Shown here: piece after piece, positions 43,932 through 55,547 of the stretch
Layout: every line of letters begins with the position of its first letter
Numbering within the stretch: the stretch's first letter is position 1
The notes under the pieces: generated by a model
Told to the model about the DNA's origin: nothing
Database searches by the model: none
Seen by the model: only the letters and a program-made list of their open reading frames with translations
Assembly: GCA_020466095.1 (NCBI GenBank)
Contig: CM035808.1
Location: forward strand, 72,161,188-72,225,187
Origin: Chlorops oryzae
Taxonomy: Eukaryota; Arthropoda; Insecta; Diptera; Chloropidae
Reading direction: 5' to 3'
DNA length: 64,000 nucleotides
Made by a program: the position numbers and the translations under genes

Positions 43932-46492
43932 ACAAGTAAGAAAGCTAAAGCCGGTCAAGCCCGACTTTGAAATACCCAGCGTCCCGACATTATTGGCGCA
44001 CTATGTTTGCCCTCTCCATTTGTGGGCGTGGCAGTGGGCGGGCCACATAAATTTTTTCCTACACCTTTCATTCGCCTTGGTCAACCTATGTTGCGACTTT
44101 GAAGCTTCTACATCTTTTACTTCGAAAATTACGAAAAAATTTTATTTTTGGGCGTGGCAGTGGGCGGGCCACATAATTTTTTTTCTTACACCTTTCATTC
44201 GCCTTGGTGAACCTATGTTGCGAATTTGAAGCTTCTACGTCTTTTACTTCGGAAGTTACGGAAAATCTTCATTTGTGGGCGTGACAGTGGGCGGGCCACA
44301 TATATTTTTTTCCTACACCTTTCACTTTCTTTGGTCAACCTATGTTGCGAATTTTAAGCTTCTACGCCTCTTACTTCACAAGTAACAATAAACCCTTATT
44401 TGTGGGCGTGGCTCGAGGAGGACGGCGTCAATTTTCTAGGATATGTCCCTTTCCGTAGTTTACCAGTACACTCAATATAAATTAAATGTGTTGAATGGTT
44501 CGCAAGTAACAAGCATTTTACTGAAAACGCATTAAATTAATTTTTGGGTGTGGCAGTGGGCGGATGTCTCTCATTTTTACTTAGGATCATACTCGGATCC
44601 CGATACAACTGTGTGCCAAATTTCGACTTGATTGGTCCAGCCGTTTCGGAGGAGATCCGTCCACGGACGGACGGACAGACGGACAGCTCTAAATCGATTC
44701 AGTTTTTGATCCTGATCATGAATATATATATGTCTATATATACGGAGCTTAGTTCTGGCTGTTGCAAGATTTGCACAAAACTAATATACCCTGCCAAAGA
44801 GTAGTAATATATATAAGAGCCGCCAACGTACTCTATGGCGAATCCCATTTTTCACTCGTTCTCGATGATACCACGTAGATGACGATACACTATGCTTTGG
44901 CAAATGAAACACTCAAAAAGCATGAAATCGAGGAAAGAAAAACACTCGAATTGTAGGAATTGATAAAAAGGATCAAAACAAAAACGAAAATCTGACTTCC
45001 CGCCTTTACGCATTGAGAACCGGTTTTCATGACTATTGTTTTTCGGCAGTCGCGCGATTGTGCTGTTATTCTTTCGATTGCGTGCCGCACTTATGCGCAT
45101 ATATGAGTTTGTGTGTGCGCCAATGTACATACGTACGTTTGTATTTGGCCGTTATGTGCCTTTGCAATTTTCGGCCGCTGAAAAATTTTAAAATCGTTTT
45201 TCGAGTCGGTCGCTTATGTTGTTTTCCTGTTTCTACGAGACCGATACAAAGTCACTACCGTATGGTGCTGTAGGGTGACTTGCGCGGCGCTAAATGCGAA
45301 AAAGTCGAAGCCTGGTCGCTTCGATTACCTTTTGTAACATTATGTGCTTGTTTTTTTTTAGTTTTAATTCGACCCTTTTAATATTTTAATTTTAATTACT
45401 TTAATATTTTTTCGGGCCTAGGGTGCAAGCATTGCTATTACGAAATTTAAATTTTTAGCAATCGAAAAAAATTTTTTTCCCTGATGTTTTTCTGATGCTA
45501 ATGTAATTTTACTTTTGATATTAACAATTAAATCTCTTTAAAATTTTTCCTCTGCTGAAATTAGTATTTTCAGCTGTAAAAATACTCCCTTTAGGTGGGG
45601 CTAAATTAAAAATGAATTTTAGAAGACATTTCGAATTGCCTTTATATTGAAATTTGTGCAATTCATGGATTTTTTTTGAATATAACCAAAATGTTTAATT
45701 TAAATGTAAGACAAAAAAATTGTTGAAGTCAATAGCAAAATTGAAATTTAAAAAAATCTTTTTTATGGGTCTTCAACGGACAACGTATTTGCACCATCGA
45801 ATGTAAACAAGCTGAATCATTCCATTTTAAATACATACAAGCATTCTTATGCTCATACATATAGAACTTCTTTTCCCCTCCACCGTCCTTCTCCGCACGA
45901 ATTTTACTCATTTCAATCTATCCTACTAAAAAAAATTTCAAAAGTATGATACAGTGTGCAAATATCGATTCTCATCCTTTCATTTTATGAAAAAATTTTC
46001 ATGAACTATAAATTATGAATATAAAATTCAACCAAATAGCTTTCTTAATGTCTAGAAACAATTTGATAACATTTCAATTTGTATTTTACTATAAAAATTA
46101 TATCAATAATAAGTAAAATAGAATTTGTCTGAAGAAAGATTTGAAATAGTCAAATATTGCACACTGTGTTCGGCTATTTTTTCTTCGTATCGTCAAGCAG
46201 CCTTTGCATGCGCACAAGCATAAAAAAACTTCCATCCCTTTTACTCTGCGCGAAAACAAACGCACAATTCATTCATGAATTGTCCTTTTACGCAAGCTTC
46301 AAACACTCGCCTTTCGTTTTTCTATTTTCAATCACTGTTCGCATTATGAGATGGGACGAAATGGCATTAGGTACGAAGTGTATCGCCATATATGTGGTAT
46401 GATATTCAAAATTCAAAGAGAGCCGATAGAGTACATTGTCACCTCTTTATATATGAATACTCTTTGACCCTGCTTACGCTGGGTATAAAAAT
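43932..46492 (+). mobile_element. Mini-me/DINE-1-like element, copy 2, inside the hAT-like element
   Basis: Same start (ACAAGTAAGAAAGCTAAAG) and same end (GCTTACGCTGGGTATAAAA) as 12343-13571, with about four 127-bp repeats and a shortened GGAC/AGAC tract (44663-44683). It is split by a further element at 44795-46466. Confidence 0.8.
44795..46466. mobile_element. 1.67-kb element with CAAAGAGTA termini inside mini-me copy 2
   Basis: The ends CAAAGAGTAGTAATATAT and (reverse-complemented) CAAAGAGTATTCATATAT are followed on both sides by GTACTCTAT-like motifs. A 7-bp direct repeat ACCCTGC flanks it (44788-44794, 46467-46473), and copy 1 of the host element keeps the uninterrupted site in slightly different form (ACCCCGC). 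No transposase was recognised, and the superfamily is undetermined. Confidence 0.8.
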
Positions 46493-47700
46493 ACCGCTTA
46501 TTATTTTAAAAAGTAAAAGGGATTAAAATTTTATACTAAAAAAAATCATAAATTTTTTCCGATAACACTACACCACAAATTTTGAAAAATTCTCTTATCC
46601 TCACATATTATACATAATTTCTATGTAAAATTTCCCACTGAGTCCAAATATGAAGTTAAATTGTTCAAAAGTATAACAGTTTTTGAGATATTCCAAAATA
46701 ACCGTTTTTGCGGTTATAGAAAAAGATAACCTCACTTTGTGTGTCATATCTCCGGTACTTGTTACCTTGTTTTTATTTTTTTGAAACCGAATGAAAGAGA
46801 ATTAAATTATCTTTTCTATAGTGAAAAAGTTACTTAATTTCCTCAAAAAACAAAAAAGTTATTCTTATTCAAATTCTATAATTTGGGTAAATATTCGTCA
46901 TTTTTTGCTATTTACCAACTTTCACATAATTTTTTTTTTACAAAAACTAATTTATCCTCTAAATTTCACCTTGCAGATCGATAGCTTGTTTTGTAGCAAC
47001 AAAATTTACAATCTTTCGATCAAAATTGGTGGAAAATTGACTGAGTTATTTGGAATTTACGAAAAAAAAAAAACCGTTTTTTATTCATTGAAATATTTTC
47101 AAACTTCTCCTGTTTCTTTGAAATTTTCATTTCAGAAAAAGCAAATTTTTGTTTTTTCAAAACTTCCAAAGTTCATAACTCCCAAAATATGGATCCAAAA
47201 AAAAAAAAAATTGTGTCGAATAATATTTGACAAAGAAAAGAAAAAATATATTTCTATCGAATCCGTTCTTGGGGGGGTGGGGGGGTGTGCACATGTTCGT
47301 GGAATGACCCACATGAAATATTGCTGCAATACTGCAGATGAAAGGAAATTCGTTCAACTACGTCTCGCTACGATTTTAATTTTTTTAAAATAAAATTCTC
47401 ATTAGCTTTAAGAGTAAAAAGTATAAGATGTTACTACAGCTTCAAAACTTTTGAACACTGTGAAAATAAAGTCACGAAAACTAAGTGATTTAATCAAACC
47501 TGATCCGCCAAATTAAAAAAAAAATTTTTTTTGCCTTCAAAATTATCTTCTTATATTAAATTTTTCGGTTGTTACCAGGGGTGAAAAACTAGGTACAATA
47601 TGTGCACCTTTTTCGTTTAGTTACTCAAAAATTGATTTGAAATTATCAATTCGGGTTTAATATACGCAAAGAAATTAAAATTAAGGAATGTGGAATATCC
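46493..47700. other. hAT-like element body: no gene seen
   Basis: A+T-rich with long homopolymers. One 190-codon frame (46821-47393) is Phe/Lys/Ile-rich low complexity and shows no transposase motif. Confidence 0.5.
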
Positions 47701-47984
47701 CACTGGCAACGCTGCTCATAATATGTCGATAGAAAGTCGATAAGTCTCCAATGGGATTTTTTGTTTGTTTGGCAAATGAAATTTATAATTAGCGTCGTGA
47801 GTCGTGTTTTGGAGTAAAATTCACTCACTCAAGGCTCACGGCACGAATACCGATTTCAGACACAAGCACGCCGTGTTTTTTTTTTTGTCGTGTTTGTGCG
47901 CGACGGCACGCGCCCATCTCTAGTTCGAATGAATTCCCATATTTTAAATAAAAATTGAATTTGCTTTGATGTAACAAATTGCAG

Positions 47985-48096
47985 AAAATGAAAGCAACCG
48001 GAATGATGTTAATAATTAGCTTGCTAACATCAATTTTGAACAACATTCAACATGCTGCAATTCTATCTAGTAGTCAAAACACGCTTTTTAATATTA
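47985..48096 (+). pseudogene. Signal-peptide-like short frame cut by a MITE
   Basis: An ATG (47985) opens a short frame with a hydrophobic stretch (MMLIISLLTSIL) and an N-glycosylation-like NIT, as at the start of a secreted or membrane protein. It is cut at 48097 by a 195-bp MITE. With one TA removed, the frame continues to about 48430. Nothing downstream was recognised, so a chance frame is quite possible. Confidence 0.25.
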
Positions 48097-48291
48097 CCCA
48101 GCAAGCAATATGAGCGCTTTCGGATACTCTTTTCGGACAGAGATAAACGAAGCTTTTTCTGAGCCCGTGCTTAAAGAGGATTTAAGATGCTCCGAAAACG
48201 TTCCATTTTATGTGTTTACTCTTAAAACGCTCTTACATTAGGCTCTTTTCAGACGTATAATTTGGAGCGCTCCGAAAATTTGCTTGCTGGG
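48097..48291. mobile_element. 195-bp MITE with CCCAGCAAGCAA termini
   Basis: CCCAGCAAGCAA at the left pairs with TTGCTTGCTGGG at the right, and a GAGCGCT-TTCGGA motif recurs subterminally. TA on both sides (48095-48096, 48292-48293) suggests a Tc1/mariner-type origin. Confidence 0.8.
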
Positions 48292-48539
48292 TAATTTCAA
48301 ATCAAAATACAAACAGCTGACTTCAACGTTCAATGTTGAAAAAAAATTAAGTAAAACGCAAGGGTTGCGATATAAAATGAGTTTAGCCGTTACTTTATTT
48401 CTGAATTTAGAGAGGCTAAATTCTGGTTAAACTCAACGTTAATTGCTACTATAACAGCTAAATTCAGTTAAATGCAATAGTCTGAAAAGGGCAATAAACA
48501 TTAATTTATTAGTTCTTGCAAATCATCATCATAGGTGGC

Positions 48540-50096
48540 TCTACAACCCTTGCCGGGTCTTCGCCTGCTGTAGCTTAAGTCTCCAACTTGGACGGTCCCG
48601 TGCGCACGTTCTCCAGGATCGAATACCAAGGATTTGCGCATCTTGGCCAATTCCATCAAAACATCGTAGCTTGGGGCGTCCTATTTACTCTTATCTGTGT
48701 TAAAATGTCGGCGTTTTTTACAGTGTTTCGAGCTCGTCGTTATGTCTTCTTCTCCAGACTCCATTTTCGCATACATCCCCGAAGATCGTTCGGAGTACTT
48801 TTCTTTCAAAAACGCTGATTTTCTTCTCATCTGCTTTGCTTATTGTCCATGTTTTGCTAGCGTACATCAATATTGGAACAATATATAGTTACTTGTGTAG
48901 AACTATTGAGCTTTTTGTTTCTTAAAAATTGGTTAAAGCGAAAGTACTGTCTGTTTGCTGCTAGTAGTCGTTGGTCTATTTCTGAAGCTGCATTCTCGTT
49001 GTTTATTTTAACCCCAAATATGTGAAATCTTTAACGATTTCAACGTTGTATTCTCCGCTATTGATGTTTTGTCCGAATCTGTGCCTCGTGGTATCGGATG
49101 TAGTAGATACCATGGCTTTAGCCGTTTATCATTGATTTTCAGGCCAATTTTTTCAGCGCTCGCTTCAATGTTGTTAAAGGCTTCTTTAAGGTCAGCTATT
49201 GATGTTGATATGATGTCAATGTCGTCTGCGTATACTAATATCTGTACTGACTTATAAAATATGGTGCATGGTACATTAACCTTTGCATCTCTGATGACTT
49301 TTTCGAGTGCTAGGTTAAAAAGAACACATGAGAGGCCACCACCTTGTAGGCTTCATTTTTCTTGTCTGTTGCCGTTTTTGACTCATTGTCGAACCAATCG
49401 TTTCCTTTCTTTTTTGGGGCTTGTCCCAGTACTTCGGAGGCTGCCCCCATTATTGTTTTTTGTTGCTTTGTCCATCTCTCTGATATATTTTCTATTTCTG
49501 GTATTCCTATCAGTCTTATTTCCAGTTCCGTCTTGAATTCTTGGCACCCTTCTTCGCTCTTAAGAGCTTCTAAATTTAGTTTTTTTCTTTCGACGATTCT
49601 TTCTTTTCTCGCGTTCGATATGCGGGCTCTTATCTTTGCGCCGACTAGGTAGTGGTCGGAGTCGATGTTTGCTCCGCGGCATGTTCGTACGTGTATCAGG
49701 CTTGACATGTGTCGTGAGTCGATAAGTATGTGGTCAATTTGGTTATAGGTGTTTCCGTCTGGGGACCTCCAGGTTTGTTTGGGCACATTTTTGCTTTCAA
49801 AAAGTGTGCTGCCGATTATCAGCCCTTTGGAAGCGGCAAAATGCACTAATTTTTACCCATTATCGTTACACTCTATGTGTAAGCTATAAGCGATCGTTTG
49901 TTTTCTGTATGCCGGTTCTCGGCCAACTTTGGCCTTCAGGTCTCCGATGATTATTTTCATGTCGTGTTGGGGGCATTTATTATACTCTCTTTCATTAATT
50001 ATGCTAATGTTATGAAATTTCGCCCTTGTGCGTATGATGCCTATTCGTTCGTTTACTGCTTTAAAGTTGATTATTTGTGATCGGGCCTTACCCTGT
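48540..50096 (-). pseudogene. APE-type LINE fragment (RT and endonuclease parts), copy 1
   Basis: The reverse strand carries an endonuclease piece (50096-49853: KARSQIINFKAVNERIGI, RTRAKFHNISIIN, HDMKIIIGDLKAKVGRE), the endonuclease-to-RT linker (49846-49310: GSTLFESKNVPKQTWRSPDG, YNQIDHILIDSRH, GANIDSDHYLVGAKIR), then decayed RT (YADDIDIISTSIADLKEAF near 49240-49180) and C-terminal sequence to about 48540. The EN lacks an internal segment between ISIIN and HDMK in every copy here. Many stops make it inactive. Confidence 0.8.
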
Positions 50097-50476
50097 ACAG
50101 GAATTGACTTCTTTGGGCCATTTACCGTGAGCATAGGACGAAGACAAGAGAAGCGTTGGAGAGTCATATTCACGTGTCTCACCATTCGTACCACACACAT
50201 CGAGGTGGCCAGTTCGTTAGACACTACCACATCCGTTGTATGTATTGGGAATTTTATTGCCCGCCGAGGCACTCCTTAACAAATTTACACGGATAATGGC
50301 ACCAACTTCAAAGGCACCGAAAGGCTGCTACGCGAACACTACCTCAACTTGGACTACCCTGCGATCGTAAATAAGTTGGACGAATTTGAGTGGATCTTCA
50401 ACCCACCAGCCGCTCCACACATGGGAGGAGCGTGGAAGTGCCTCATTCGGACTATCAAAGCCGTTCTTAAAGTTAT
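50097..50476 (+). pseudogene. BEL/Pao integrase fragment, copy 1
   Basis: Reads GIDFFGPFTVSIGRRQEKRW, RRGTP, YTDNGTNFKG and PPAAPHMGGAWKCLIR, the integrase core of a BEL/Pao pol, with an in-frame stop after RRGTP. The usual catalytic Glu in GGxWE is Lys. It is fused to LINE sequence at both ends (CTGTAC at 50093-50098, TGGCC at about 50479). Confidence 0.9.
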
Positions 50477-50690
50477 ATTGGCCTTCAGGTCTCCGATGAT
50501 TATTTTCATGTCGTGTTGGGGGCATTTATTATACTCTCTTTCATTAATTATGCTAATGTTGTGAAATTTCGCCCTTGTGCGTAAGATGCCTATTCGTTCG
50601 TTTACTGCTTTTAAGTTGATTATTTGTGATCGGGCCTTACCCTGTACGAGGAATCCTACTCCGTACATATGGTGTTTTTGTTCTTGCAAA
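50477..50690 (-). pseudogene. LINE endonuclease fragment, second piece
   Basis: Repeats the endonuclease part seen at 49928-50096 and extends further 5' (KHHMYGVGFLVQGKARSQII), showing the original LINE sequence beyond the fusion point. Confidence 0.8.
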
Positions 50691-52059
50691 TATATTTCCT
50701 TTTTTTCTCTGGCTTACTGCTATCTTTCCTTTTAAAAATAATGCACACCCGAACTGAGCGCATTGTTCAGTAAACGACAGTAAAGATTGCTCCGTGTTTT
50801 TTTGGCTCTGACTTAAAATAAGTAAAACATATTTAGTATCAAAATAAAGGAAATTTAATAAAGTTTACTACAAAAGTAAGAAAATGTGAGTCAACAACAA
50901 ACTTTTATTCGAAACTGGTCGTTGAAGTCCAAAAACGGATTAAAATAAAGATTTCACACAAAACTGAGCGCATTATACAGCAAGTGGCGGTGTAGTGTGT
51001 TCTGAAAACTCTTTTTTTTTTATAAGAATAACTAAATAATTAAAATAAAGGGAATAAACAATAAATATTTATGTAAAAATTGTGCGTAAAGCCCAAAAAT
51101 TGGATAGCATGAAGATTTCGCACCCCTACCGCCACTATGTGCCACACCCTTATTATCATAAAAATGTGTAGTGTTACCCAATATACACTTCTGGATATCT
51201 ACAGCCTCCAAAGTGTACAAAAATTTACCAAAAATATCGAAAATTATGGTGCTGATTATGTATGGCAACTTGTTGCTAGTTTGGTTCCCTTTCGCGCAAG
51301 GCAACCAAATTGCGATTACGTATGGCAACTAAAACATGCAGCTGATTTTTTAGTGGCCTTGTTAGTTGCCTCACAAATTTTGTAGTAGTTACGGATGACA
51401 ACGCTTTTTCGATTCGGTTGCCATAATAGTTAAAACAAGGCAACTGCTAAATAGCAGTTGCCTTTTCCATTTTTCAGTTGCCTGGGGTGTAATAGTTCGT
51501 AAAATGGAACAGTCTTAAATGAAAAATTTTAAAAATACAAAAGTATTGTAATTTTTTATAGTTTTTATCTATTAAACAAAAAACGGTTATAGCAAAAAAA
51601 AAAAAATAAATAAATAAAAAAATTAAAATGTTAACAAAAATTAATGGAGCTTTTGGAACAGCATCCATCATAGGGCGGTGAAAGATTTCATTTGGATTGC
51701 AAACAACCAATCGAAAAATAATTGGAATACATTTCCCGAGTAGCTGAATCGTTAAAGACTGACTTCAGTTTAATCAAATAATCCTGATTCCATTTCTTGC
51801 CGTTAGAAAATAAAACGCGTGTGTTCATAGTATTAATTTCTTTATTTTGTTTTTTATAAAAACGCAAACTACTTTTTAGTGGTAATTAAAAAAAAAATTG
51901 CACTGCCACACTTTTTAGTGCGTTTAATTTATGAAGCATTAACTAGCCTTTGAATGCAACGAGTAAGCGATGTGGTTAAGTGTATACAGTGGGGGTTCGT
52001 GCCCAGTTGGGGACAACTTATGGTTATTTTTATTTTGCGATAGTGCTATTTTTTTTTTT
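50691..52059. other. Non-coding repeat block, copy 1
   Basis: No gene is seen. It recurs almost unchanged at 53350-54717 and, for its first part, at 57475-58645. It has a repeated ACTGAGCGCATT motif, several GGCAAC/GTTGCC motifs and a perfect 12-bp-stem hairpin (51437-51464). Confidence 0.7.
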
Positions 52060-52270
52060 GATTCCACTACATTTAGTGGGAGTGGAATTTTTTTTCAATT
52101 ACCACTAAAAAGTAGTGGTAGTGCAATTTAGATTTTAAATACCACTACCCATGTAGTGGTAGTGCAATTCTTTTACTTAACTACCACTAACCATATAGTG
52201 GTAATTAAACATTATTCCCACCACCACTAAAAAAATAGTGATAGTGAAATGGTTAGTCCACTAAAAAACT
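52060..52270. repeat. Cluster of short palindromes around TAGTGG/CCACTA
   Basis: Successive CCACTAnnnnTAGTGG-type palindromes, often followed by TAGTGCAATT, end with CAGTGTGCCCATCTA, which resembles a hAT-type end. The block is copied at about 54718-54928. Confidence 0.7.
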
Positions 52271-53135
52271 AGTGCAGTGTGCCCATCTATGGTTCGAAAT
52301 CGATGTCACACTACTCCTATACGGTCGCTGTTCCAGAGATCATCTCAAGCAAAAAATCTATTATATCTGCAAGCGTAGTGCGTACGCAACAGAAATAGGC
52401 AACCTTACTCGAAGTAAGCCCATCAAGAACAGTGCGAAATTTATAGGTCTCGATCCATATTTAGATTGCAATGGTAATATACGAATGAGAAGTAGAGTGC
52501 AGCTAACTGCAAACACTGAAGACGCTGTTATCTTACCAAATAACCATCACATAACGTTTCTTATCGTACGCTCCTACCACGAGAAGTTTCATCACCAACT
52601 CCATGAAGCTATTGTCAACGAGATTCGTACTTCATTCCTAAACTAAGAGTTCTCTACAAAACAGTACGCAGTAAGTGCAACAAATGCAAGATACTGCTAG
52701 CCAAGCCACGTGAACAACAAATGGCAGTGCTCCCCAAAGCACGACTGGCAACCTTTCAACGGCCCTTCACTTGTACAGGAATTGACTTCTTTGGGCCATT
52801 TACCGTGAGCATAGGACGAAGACAAGAGAAGCGTTGGAGAGTCATATTCACGTGTCTCACCATTCGTACCATTCGTTAGACACTACCTCATCCGTTGTAT
52901 GTATTGGGAATTTTATTGCCCGCCGAGGCACTCCCAAACAAACTTACACGGATAATGGCACCAACTTCAAAGGCACCGAAAGGCTGCTACGCGAACACTA
53001 CCTCAACTTGGACTACCCTGCGATCGTAAATAAGTTGGACGAATTTGAGTGGATCTTCAACCCACCAGCCGCTCCACACATGGGAGGAGCGTGGAAGTGC
53101 CTCATTTGGACTATCAAAGCCGTTCTTAAAGTTAT
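52271..53135 (+). pseudogene. BEL/Pao pol fragment (integrase zinc domain and core), copy 2
   Basis: Starts in the pre-integrase region (SAKFIGLDPYLDCNGNIRMRSR, ILPNNHHITFLIVRSYHEKFHH), passes the zinc-site Cys pair (CNKCKILLAKP, about 52678) after a frameshift, then the catalytic core as in copy 1. Here a 20-base deletion removes part of the THIEVASS segment. The Glu-to-Lys change is present. Confidence 0.9.
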
Positions 53136-53349
53136 ATTGGCCTTCAGGTCTCCGATGATTATTTTCATGTCGTGTTGGGGGCATTTATTATACTCTCTTT
53201 CATTAATTATGCTAATGTTGTGAAATTTCGCCCTTGTGCGTAAGATGCCTATTCGTTCGTTTACTGCTTTTAAGTTGATTATTTGTGATCGGGCCTTACC
53301 CTGTACGAGGAATCCTACTCCGTACATATGGTGTTTTTGTTCTTGCAAA
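53136..53349 (-). pseudogene. LINE endonuclease fragment, direct copy of 50477-50690
   Basis: The same BEL-LINE joint and the same LINE sequence, shifted by 2,659 bp. Confidence 0.85.
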
Positions 53350-54928
53350 TATATTTCCTTTTTTTCTCTGGCTTACTGCTATCTTTCCTTTTAAAAATAA
53401 TGCACACCCGAACTGAGCGCATTATTCAGTAAACGACAGTAAAGATTGCTCCGTGTTTTTTTGGCTCTGACTTAAAATAAGTAAAACATATTTAGTATCA
53501 AAATAAAGGAAATTTAATAAAGTTTACTACAAAAGTAAGAAAATGTGAGTCAACAACAAACTTTTATTCGAAACTGGTCGTTGAAGTCCAAAAACGGATT
53601 AAAATAAAGATTTCACACAAAACTGAGCGCATTATACAGCAAGTGGCGGTGTAGTGTGTTCTGAAAACTCTTTTTTTTTTATAAGAATAACTAAATAATT
53701 AAAATAAAGGGAATAAACAATAAATATTTATGTAAAAATTGTGCGTAAAGCCCAAAAATTGGATAGCATGAAGATTTCGCACCCCTACCGCCACCATGTG
53801 CCACACCCTTATTATCATAAAAATGTGTAGTGTTACCCAATATACACTTCTGGATATCTACAGCCTCCAAAGTGTACAAAAATTTACCAAAAATATCGAA
53901 AATTATGGTGCTGATTATGTATGGCAACTTGTTGCTAGTTTGGTTCCCTTTCGCGCAAGGCAACCAAATTGCGATTACGTATGGCAACTAAAACATGCAG
54001 CTGATTTTTTAGTGGCCTTGTTAGTTGCCTCACAAATTTTGTAGTAGTTACGGATGACAACGCTTTTTCGATTCGGTTGCCATAATAGTTAAAACAAGGC
54101 AACTGCTAAATAGCAGTTGCCTTTTCCATTTTTCAGTTGCCTGGGGTGTAATAGTTCGTAAAATGGAACAGTCTTAAATGAAAAATTTTAAAAATACAAA
54201 AGTATTGTAATTTTTTATAGTTTTTATCTATTAAACAAAAAACGGTTATAGGAAAAAAAAAAATGAATAAATAAAAAAATTAAAATGTTAACAAAAATTA
54301 ATGGAGCTTTTGGAACAGCATCCATCATAGGGCGGTGAAAGATTTCATTTGGATTGCAAACAACCAATCGAAAAATAATTGGAATACATTTCCCGAGTAG
54401 CTGAATCGTTAAAGACTGACTTCAGTTTAATCATATAATCCTGATTCCATTTCTTTCCGTTAGAAAATAAAACGCGTGTGTTCATAGTATTAATTTCTTT
54501 ATTTTGTTTTTTATAAAAACGCAAACTACTTTTTGGTGGTAATTAAAAAAAAAATTGCACTGCCACACTTTTTAGTGCGTTTAATTTATGAAGCATTAAC
54601 TAGCCTTTGAATGCAACGGGTAAGCGATGTGGTTAAGTGTATACAGTGGGGGTTCGTGCCCAGTTGGGGACAACTTATGGTTATTTTTATTTTGCGATAG
54701 TGCTATTTTTTTTTTTGATTCCACTACATTTAGTGGGAGTGGAATTTTTTTTCAATTACCACTAAAAAGTAGTGGTAGTGCAATTTCGATTTTAAATACC
54801 ACTACCCATGTAGTGGTAGTGCAATTCTTTTACTTAACTACCACTAACCATATAGTGGTAATTAAACATTATTCCCACCACCACTAAAAAAATAGTGATA
54901 GTGAAATGGTTAGTCCACTAAAAAACTA
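53350..54928. other. Non-coding repeat block, copy 2
   Basis: A near-identical copy of 50691-52270, including the hairpin and the palindrome cluster. No gene is seen. Confidence 0.8.
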
Positions 54929-55547
54929 GTGCAGTGTGCCCATCTATGGTTCGAAATCGATGTCACACTACTCCTATACGGTCGCTGTTTCAGAGATCAT
55001 CTCAAGCAAAAAATCTATTATATCTGCAAGCGTAGTGCGTACGCAACAGAAATAGGCAACCTTACTCGAAGTAAGCCCATCAAGAACAGTGCGAAATTTA
55101 TAGGTCTCGATCCATATTTAGATTGCAATGGTAATATACGAGTGAGAAGTAGAGTGCAGCTAACTGCAAACACTGAAGACGCTGTTATCTTACCAAATAA
55201 CCATCACATAACGTTTCTTATCGTACGCTCCTACCACGAGAAGTTTCATCACCAACTCCATGAAGCTATTGTCAACGAGATTCGTACTTCATTCCTAAAC
55301 TAAGAGTTCTCTACAAAACAGTACGCAGTAAGTGCAACAAATGCAAGATACTGCTAGCCAAGCCACGTGAACAACAAATGGCAGTGCTCCCCAAAGCACG
55401 ACTGGCAACCTTTCAACGGCCCTTCACTTGTACAGGAATTGACTTCTTTGGGCCATTTACCGTGAGCATAGGACGAAGACAAGAGAAGCGTTGGAGAGTC
55501 ATATTCACGTGTCTCACCATTCGTGCCATACACATCGAGGTGGCCAG
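54929..55547 (+). pseudogene. BEL/Pao pol fragment, copy 3, cut at the HIEVA segment
   Basis: A copy of 52271-52870 that stops abruptly in the integrase core and passes into LINE sequence at a shared CCAG (55545-55548). It keeps the segment deleted in copy 2, so copy 2 is not its parent in that part. Confidence 0.85.

Larger units (their letters stand above)
43491..47922. mobile_element. hAT-like element, 4.4 kb with nested insertions, no transposase
   Basis: An 8-bp duplication GTTCGAAT flanks it (43483-43490, 47923-47930). Termini are TAGAGGTGGCCGTGTGCC and, reverse-complemented, TAGAGATGGGCGCGTGCC. Both subterminal regions are rich in GCACGAC/GTCGTG-like motifs. Without the mini-me-like insert it is about 1.9 kb. 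The low-complexity frame at 46821-47393 is not a transposase. Confidence 0.85.

Noticed and set aside
46821..47393. A 190-codon frame as a hAT transposase
   Set aside because: Composition is Phe/Lys/Ile low complexity, and neither a zinc-finger BED nor a dimerisation domain is visible.
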